Assembly (NCBI GenBank): GCA_001443545.1
Contig: LMAD01000043.1
Coordinates: forward strand, 1-12,167
Reading direction: 5' to 3'
Origin: Acidimicrobiaceae bacterium RAAP-2
Lineage (GTDB): Bacteria; Actinomycetota; Acidimicrobiia; Acidimicrobiales; RAAP-2
DNA: 12,167 nucleotides
The notes under the pieces: generated by a model
Database searches by the model: none
The model's input: only the letters and a program-made list of their open reading frames with translations
Told to the model about the DNA's origin: nothing
Shown here: positions 8,282 through 12,167 of the stretch, piece after piece
How the letters are laid out: each line of letters starts with the position of its first letter
Numbering within the stretch: the stretch's first letter is position 1
Translations under genes and position numbers: made by a program

Positions 8282-8325
8282 GAGACCCCGGTACCGACGA
8301 CGTCGGCGCCGGGGTCTCGTCGTTT
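8282..8325 (+). terminator. Intrinsic terminator after the Ig-like/FN3 gene
   Basis: GAGACCCCGG (8282-8291) pairs perfectly with 8309-8318. An inner stem CCGAC/GTCGG continues it after a T-G wobble and one A-C mismatch, with a short GAC-type loop. The downstream bases GTCGTTT form a short T-rich tail. The hairpin starts nine bases after the TAG stop, and its tail touches the candidate -10 of the next gene. Confidence 0.8.
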
Positions 8326-8336
8326 AGCCTGGGACG
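8325..8336 (+). promoter_or_regulatory. Candidate leaderless -10 for the small membrane protein
   Basis: TAGCCT (8325-8330) is followed by six bases and then the ATG at 8337, the spacing expected for a leaderless transcript. It overlaps the last T of the preceding terminator. The -35 region would lie inside the terminator hairpin and matches the consensus poorly. Confidence 0.4.
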
Positions 8337-8783
8337 ATGAACCAGGTCGTCATCTCGTTCCGTCAGCGCGCCCGCGGCGGGGCCTCCGCGCCGATGTTCC
8401 TCTGGTCGCTCGTGATGGCCGTCGTGCTCGTCAGTTACGTGGTCGAGCGCCACGGCCGCGGCGGCGTGGTGGCGGTGGGAATCATCGCCACGGCGCTCTT
8501 CGGCGCCGTGCTCGGGTGGCGCCGCCGCACGGGGCTCGTCGTCGTGGCACCGTTCTTCAGTTGGCTGGTCGCCTGGTTCCCCTTGGTGATTGCTTCGATG
8601 GTTCGACACGGGTTCTTGGGTGGACTCGTGCTCGGGTTCGTGACGGTGACCCTTGGGTGGTTCGTCATCGGGGGACTCGAGCTGCTCGAGCTGGCCCTCG
8701 TCGCTTCACTGGTCGCACGTCTGCGCGGTGGGTCGGGTCCCGACGTCGTCGTCTACGGCCCCGGTGAGGGTCCGCGGGGTTAG
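8337..8783 (+). CDS. Small integral membrane protein of unknown function
   Basis: I do not recognise this 148-residue protein. It has four, possibly five, hydrophobic segments, near residues 19-36, 43-60, 66-88 and 93-128 (the last long enough for two). Arg-rich loops (RQRAR at 9-13, ERHGR at 37-41, WRRR at 61-64) suggest a cytoplasmic N-terminus by the positive-inside rule. The C-terminal tail after residue 128 is short, hydrophilic and rich in Gly and Pro. The chosen ATG has a -10-like hexamer at leaderless spacing and no clear Shine-Dalgarno. Its TAG stop (8781-8783) overlaps the TAA stop of the - strand SRPBCC gene, so the two genes converge with no room for a terminator. The - strand frame across 8435-8668 is a shadow. 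Confidence 0.7.
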   Translation: MNQVVISFRQRARGGASAPMFLWSLVMAVVLVSYVVERHGRGGVVAVGIIATALFGAVLGWRRRTGLVVVAPFFSWLVAWFPLVIASMVRHGFLGGLVLGFVTVTLGWFVIGGLELLELALVASLVARLRGGSGPDVVVYGPGEGPRG

Positions 8784-9208
8784 AGCCGTTCGCCGAGGCG
8801 CGCCAGGTTGGCGGCCCAGATCGCGCGCAGCACCGGGGCGGCCAGCGCCGAGCCGAGCGGGCCGGCGAACCACCACGGGAACGACAGGGTCTCCTCCCAG
8901 GTGACCTCGGTGCCCGCGGGGTCGGACTGCAGCGTGAAGTGGCCGGTGCCACGTACGAGACCGCGGTGTTCGACGCCCATCGCCCGGTTGGGCTCCCAGC
9001 GGGTCACCGTCATGACGTCGGTCGTCACGAGCGGGCCGACCCGGGTGCGCACGCGAAAGGTCGTGCCCACCCCCTCGCGCTGGTCGCCGTCGAAGACGAG
9101 CGAGCGGGCGTCGGCCATCCAGGTGACGTGGCGCTCGATGACGCGCAACTCCGCCCAGACGACCTCGGGGCCAACGGGAACGTGTGCGCGGACCCGGATC
9201 GTGGTCAC
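8780..9208 (-). CDS. SRPBCC (START/Bet v1-like) family protein
   Basis: The 142 residues fit the helix-grip fold of the SRPBCC/polyketide cyclase family and match its usual length of about 140-150. The N-terminal strand is followed by a PEVVWAELRVIERHVTW helix (14-30). A GTTFRVRTRVGPL strand pair lies near 48-60, and strands with GTGHFTL and GTEVTWEE come next. A long amphipathic C-terminal helix runs from about 115 to 142. Such proteins bind hydrophobic ligands, and some are cyclases or aromatase-like. The ligand here is unknown. The GTG start (9208) overlaps the TGA stop of the upstream LLM gene as GTGA, with no Shine-Dalgarno, so translation is probably coupled and the two form one operon. 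The 3' end meets the membrane-protein gene tail to tail. Confidence 0.82.
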   Translation of the reverse strand: MTTIRVRAHVPVGPEVVWAELRVIERHVTWMADARSLVFDGDQREGVGTTFRVRTRVGPLVTTDVMTVTRWEPNRAMGVEHRGLVRGTGHFTLQSDPAGTEVTWEETLSFPWWFAGPLGSALAAPVLRAIWAANLARLGERL

Positions 9209-10089
9209 GCGAGCGCGCGCCAGTCGGCGAGGGGGGGTTGGGCGACGTCGGCCCCGAGCACCTGGAGACAGACGTGGTCGGCACCGAGGGCGAGGTGCTC
9301 GGCGACTCGCTCGCGGATCGCGTCGAGGTCGCCGTGGACGACCATGGCGTCACAGAGTCGCTCGGAGCCCCCGCGCACGTAGTCGTCCTCGCTAAAGCCG
9401 AGCCGGGTCCAGTTGTTGCGGTAGTTCTCGAGCCCGGTGTAGAAGTCGAGGTGGGCGTGGGCGCGCGCGAGGTACTCCTCGCGCGTGGCGCCGAGCACGA
9501 CGGCCTGTTCGACGGCGAGGAAGCCGTGACCGAGGTGGGTACGCGCGCCGGCGGTGTGCTCGGGGGTGACGAGGTAGGTGTGGGCCCCGTCGGCGAGCGT
9601 GCCGGCGAGCTCGAGCATCTTGGGCCCGAGCGCGGCGAGCACGCGCGGGGTGCGAACCGATGCGTCAGCGGCGTGCATGGGGGCCGCGTCCATCGCCTCG
9701 AGGTAGGCGCGCATCGCCGCGAGCGGGCTCTCGTAGTGGTGGCCGCGCAGGCGCTCGACGAGGGGCCGGTGGCTCACGCCGAGGCCGAGCACGAAGCGCT
9801 CGTCGCTCGCCGCGCTGAGCGTACGTCCCCCGTTCACCGTGGCGACCGCGTCGCGGGCCCAGATCGAGGCGATCCCGGTCGCGATCGTCATCCTCGTCGA
9901 CGCGGCGAGCGCGAGGCTCGCGTTCACCAGGGCCTCGCGGCCCCAGGCTTCGGGCAGCCACAGGGCGGCAACACCCAACTGGTCGAGCTCGGCGACGATC
10001 GATCGCAGGCTCGCCACGGGCTGGGCGTCCAGGGTCATCGTCCACAGTCCGGTCGTACCGCGCAGTGCTTCGAGGGTGGGGGTCGTCAT
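9205..10089 (-). CDS. LLM-class F420-dependent oxidoreductase, MSMEG_4141-like family
   Basis: The 294 residues match a luciferase-like monooxygenase-fold oxidoreductase. The pattern is close to what I recall of the actinobacterial TIGR03620 (MSMEG_4141) family. Visible signatures are LWLPEAWGRE at 43-52, ATGIASIWARD at 70-80, FVLGLGVSHRPLVE at 99-112, a PLAAMRAYLEAMDA helix at 122-135, RVLAALGPKMLELA near 149-162 and DHVCLQVLGAD near the C-terminus. Family members use coenzyme F420 (or FMN) to move hydride in the cytoplasm; the substrate is not predictable here. The length is normal and no key segment looks lost. The gene leads a two-gene unit with the SRPBCC gene (GTGA overlap) and is divergent from the esterase gene. 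The ATG start has a -10-like TACGAT six bases upstream and only a weak GGGG at poor spacing. Confidence 0.9.
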   Translation of the reverse strand: MTTPTLEALRGTTGLWTMTLDAQPVASLRSIVAELDQLGVAALWLPEAWGREALVNASLALAASTRMTIATGIASIWARDAVATVNGGRTLSAASDERFVLGLGVSHRPLVERLRGHHYESPLAAMRAYLEAMDAAPMHAADASVRTPRVLAALGPKMLELAGTLADGAHTYLVTPEHTAGARTHLGHGFLAVEQAVVLGATREEYLARAHAHLDFYTGLENYRNNWTRLGFSEDDYVRGGSERLCDAMVVHGDLDAIRERVAEHLALGADHVCLQVLGADVAQPPLADWRALA

Positions 10090-10125
10090 TGCCCCATCGT
10101 AGGGTTTGCTCCGCCGGCCCGTCGA
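10090..10125 (-). promoter_or_regulatory. Candidate leaderless promoter of the LLM/SRPBCC operon
   Basis: Read on the - strand, TCGACG (10125 to 10120) lies 18 bases before TACGAT (10101 to 10096). TACGAT is followed by six bases and then the ATG at 10089. TCGACG matches four of six bases of the sigma-70 -35 box and TACGAT four of six of the -10 box. The start point would coincide with the A of the ATG. Confidence 0.5.
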
Positions 10126-10129
10126 GGGT

Positions 10130-10140
10130 CACAATGGGTC
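10130..10140 (+). promoter_or_regulatory. Weak candidate -10 for the esterase gene
   Basis: CACAAT (10130-10135) matches four of six bases of TATAAT and stands five bases before the ATG at 10141. A GAGGG at 10124-10128 could instead act as a distant Shine-Dalgarno (12-base spacing). The 51-bp divergent spacer must hold both promoters. I cannot decide between the two readings. Confidence 0.25.
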
Positions 10141-11751
10141 ATGGCCTACGTCGTGGCGCTGGTGAGCGCGTGGCTCGCCCTCGTCGCGCTGACGGCGCTG
10201 CGACCCCGGCGCCGGGGGGTGCTGGCCGCCCTGAGTTACCCCGTCGGGTGGGTGGCCGGCGAGCTGCCGGCTCAGGCGATCACCCTCGAGCTGGCCCTGC
10301 TCGCGGTCCTCGCGTGGTGGGGCTGGCCGATCGGCTGGATCGACCCGGTCGTCGCGGTCTTGGCCCTCGTCGTGGTCGTCGGGAATCTCGCGCTCTTCGT
10401 CGCCTCGTGGCGGGCGCGGCGCGTCGTCGCCGTGGCGATGGCGAATGCCCCGGACCGTCCGCTCGCGATTCCCTCGCCCGATGAGGACGTCTACGGGCGC
10501 TGGTGGCGCACGGCGTTGAAGCTGCCGGTGCACCCGCGCGGGCTCATCGTCACCAAGAACGTCCCCTACGGCCCCGAGCCCCGCCACCGCCTCGACGTCT
10601 GGCGCACCCGCGATGACCTCGCCGGGGCGCCGGTCATCTTCTACCTGCACGGGGGGGCCTGGACCTTCGGGGACAAGCGCGAGCAGGGCCGTCCGATGCT
10701 GCACGAGTTCGCCGCGCGCGGCTGGATCGTCGTCGCGGCCAACTACCGCCTCGCCCCGCGCGACCCCTGGCCGGCCCAGATCGAGGACGTGCTGCGCACG
10801 CTTACCTGGGTGAAGCGCGAGATCGCCGCCTACGGCGGCGACCCCGACCGGGTCGTCGTCGCCGGCGGGTCGGCCGGGGGCCACCTGGCCGCGCTCGCCG
10901 CCCTCGCCGGGGACGACCCGGCGTGGCGAGCGCCCGACGCGCGGGGCCTCGACCTCTCGGTGCGGGGTTGCCTCTCCTACTATGGCGTGCTCGAGATGAC
11001 CGGCGACGAGGACCACTGGCGCGGTCTCGGTCTCGGCCTGCGACGACTCCTCGAGCACCGGGTCGTCCAGATGCCCTTCGCGGGCCACGAGGACCTCTAT
11101 CAGTCCCTCAGCCCGCTGCACCGCCTGCACCCCGGGGCGCCCCCCTTCTTCGTCGTCCAGGGCGTCACCGACACCCTGGTCGACGTCCAGGTGGCGCGCA
11201 ACTTCGTCGCCACGTTCCGCGCGACCTGTCCGGCCCCGATCTACTACGTCGAACTGCCCCTCACCCAGCACGCCTTTGACGTGACGGCGAGTCCGCGCAC
11301 CTCGGCGACGACCCGCGCGGGGATCGCCTTCGCCGAGTCGGTGACCGCGCCACGTCCGCCCCTCGAGGGCTGGCTCGACGGGTATCGCGTGCCCCCGACC
11401 GAGCTCGTCGTCGACACCGGTTCGGGCGAGTTCGACGCGCGCGAGTACGCCCGCTTGGTCGGTCCCTACTTCGTCGTCACGAGCGACAACCCCGGCTCGG
11501 TCGTGCGTCGTGACGCGCTGAACGAGGCGGATCGGGTCGACTTCGCCGACCGGCTCGCCGGGTTCGGGCTCGCGGTGACGGTAACGCGCGCGAGGGACCC
11601 GCGCGGGATGCACCCCGACGAGGTTGGCTACGTCGTCGCCGATCGGTCCCTCGCGCTGGGCTTCGCTCGTCGATATAGCCAACTGGCGATCTACGAGGTC
11701 ACCGAGACCGGCGTCGCGGTGCTTGACGCGCGCGACGGCGCGCATCGCTAG
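10141..11751 (+). CDS. Membrane-anchored HSL-type alpha/beta hydrolase fused to a DUF3293-like domain
   Basis: The 536-residue product has three parts. Residues 1-105 hold three or four hydrophobic segments (about 2-20, 28-40, 44-62 and 68-90). Residues about 115-405 form a hormone-sensitive-lipase-type alpha/beta hydrolase. The oxyanion motif HGGAW is at 170-174, the nucleophile elbow GGSAG has Ser244, Asp344 lies in GVTDTLVD, and His377 lies in TQHAF. This is a complete triad, so carboxylester hydrolysis is likely. Residues about 432-533 resemble DUF3293: a VVTSDNPGS strand, NEADRVDFADRL, then FARRYSQLAIYE. ATG 10141 is preferred because the frame continues open to 9184 only opposite the LLM and SRPBCC genes, and because the hydrophobic segment begins here. 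A GTG at 10153 is an alternative start. It is transcribed away from the LLM operon and may share a small-molecule role, which is inference only. Confidence 0.85.
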   Translation: MAYVVALVSAWLALVALTALRPRRRGVLAALSYPVGWVAGELPAQAITLELALLAVLAWWGWPIGWIDPVVAVLALVVVVGNLALFVASWRARRVVAVAMANAPDRPLAIPSPDEDVYGRWWRTALKLPVHPRGLIVTKNVPYGPEPRHRLDVWRTRDDLAGAPVIFYLHGGAWTFGDKREQGRPMLHEFAARGWIVVAANYRLAPRDPWPAQIEDVLRTLTWVKREIAAYGGDPDRVVVAGGSAGGHLAALAALAGDDPAWRAPDARGLDLSVRGCLSYYGVLEMTGDEDHWRGLGLGLRRLLEHRVVQMPFAGHEDLYQSLSPLHRLHPGAPPFFVVQGVTDTLVDVQVARNFVATFRATCPAPIYYVELPLTQHAFDVTASPRTSATTRAGIAFAESVTAPRPPLEGWLDGYRVPPTELVVDTGSGEFDAREYARLVGPYFVVTSDNPGSVVRRDALNEADRVDFADRLAGFGLAVTVTRARDPRGMHPDEVGYVVADRSLALGFARRYSQLAIYEVTETGVAVLDARDGAHR

Positions 11752-11865
11752 GCACCAGAGAAGTTCCGCGGCTCCACGGTTCTCCCCGGCTGGGGTACTA
11801 CCCGGCACTCGTTACGCGAACGGTGCGGGCGCACGTCTCATGGATGACCCGAGCGTGCGGCGTGG
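11752..11865. other. Spacer between convergent esterase and antitoxin genes
   Basis: No gene is supported in these 114 bases. The only structure noted is a short CCCC-GGCT-GGGG stem near 11783-11794, too weak to call a terminator. Confidence 0.4.
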
Positions 11866-12165
11866 TCACCGAGATCGAGCCGATACGAGTGGCTCGATGG
11901 CGTCGAGCGATGAACCAAGGTGGTCGCGCTCGAGCTCGAGGTCATAGCGGGTTTGGAGGTTGATCCAGAACCGTTCGCTCGTGCCAAAGAACCGCGCGAG
12001 CCGCAGCGCGGTATCCGCGCTGATGCGCCGCTTGCCGTGGACGATCTCGTTGATCCGTCGAGGTGGGACCCCGATCGAGACCGCGAGGCGATGCTGGGTA
12101 ACGTCGAGCGGCTCTATGGGGCTGTGTTCTATTTGGCGAGTGCGCCTAGAGCGTTGACCGGCACC
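11866..12165 (-). CDS. higA: HigA/VapI-type XRE antitoxin (N-terminus outside window)
   Basis: On the - strand a frame open from the right edge to the TGA at 11866-11868 encodes 99 residues. It contains no ATG, GTG or TTG in frame, so the start lies beyond the window or is lost. Residues 17-80 show the HigA signature: IEPLDVTQHRLA, then GVPPRRINEIVHGKRRIS as the recognition helix region, then DTALRLARFFGTSERFWINLQ and TRYDLELE. HigA proteins bind their own promoter and neutralise a RelE-fold HigB nuclease, usually encoded just upstream, which here means past base 12167. The usual HPGE...EEF stretch before the PLGLTQ-like segment is not seen. The frame instead has an Arg-rich GAGQRSRRTRQIEHSP, so the N-terminus may be diverged, deleted or frameshifted. 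The family call is firm; whether the gene is intact is open. Confidence 0.75.
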   Translation of the reverse strand, partial: GAGQRSRRTRQIEHSPIEPLDVTQHRLAVSIGVPPRRINEIVHGKRRISADTALRLARFFGTSERFWINLQTRYDLELERDHLGSSLDAIEPLVSARSR

Positions 12166-12167
12166 AT

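Noticed and set aside
9184..10140. Open + strand frame that would extend the alpha/beta hydrolase by about 319 residues at its N-terminus
   Set aside because: It runs opposite the well-supported LLM and SRPBCC genes, its translation is a low-complexity Gly/Val/Glu/Arg-rich shadow, and the hydrophobic N-terminus of the hydrolase begins at 10141.
10129..11808. 559-codon - strand frame opposite the hydrolase
   Set aside because: The translation is Arg/Asp/Gly/His-rich without domain signatures, as expected from the antisense of a gene with very high third-position GC.

Overview
The window is high-GC bacterial DNA. It most likely comes from an actinobacterium, and Acidimicrobiia or a relative is my inference. 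Three things point that way: an F420-type LLM oxidoreductase of the MSMEG_4141 kind, very large secreted Ig-like/FN3 and IPT/TIG repeat proteins, and several start codons placed exactly where a leaderless transcript would begin. No rRNA, tRNA, CRISPR array, insertion sequence or prophage gene is visible.

Layout, left to right. (1) The 3' part of a giant IPT/TIG-repeat surface protein on the + strand enters from the left edge and ends at 2941. A perfect 15-bp UUCG-capped hairpin follows it. (2) On the - strand, 4223 to 3123, is a peptidase S51/cyanophycinase-like protein carrying a C-terminal helical domain like the tail of cysteinyl-tRNA synthetase. (3) Divergent from it, 4397-8272 (+) encodes a 1291-residue secreted protein with eight Ig-like repeats (core QWYxC), then four FN3 domains, and a hairpin terminator. 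(4) A small membrane protein (8337-8783, +) overlaps, stop to stop, a two-gene - strand unit made of an LLM/F420 oxidoreductase (10089-9205) and an SRPBCC protein (9208-8780) joined by a GTGA overlap. (5) Divergent from that unit is a membrane-anchored HSL-type alpha/beta hydrolase fused to a DUF3293-like domain (10141-11751, +). (6) At the right edge, on the - strand, is the C-terminal part of a HigA/VapI-type antitoxin. It has no start codon inside the window.

The left 8.3 kb is a surface-protein region with moderate third-position GC, and the right part is a metabolic region with very high third-position GC. The two giant surface proteins belong to different domain families but share one design. 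Long Thr/Ser/Gly-rich repeat regions have almost no Lys or Arg, and each ends in a terminal segment (89 or 183 residues) where nearly all the basic residues sit. Neither has a visible LPxTG motif or C-terminal membrane anchor, so the basic segment is a candidate for attachment or sorting. The F420 oxidoreductase, SRPBCC protein and divergent esterase may act on small hydrophobic or ester substrates, but the sequence does not show a shared pathway.
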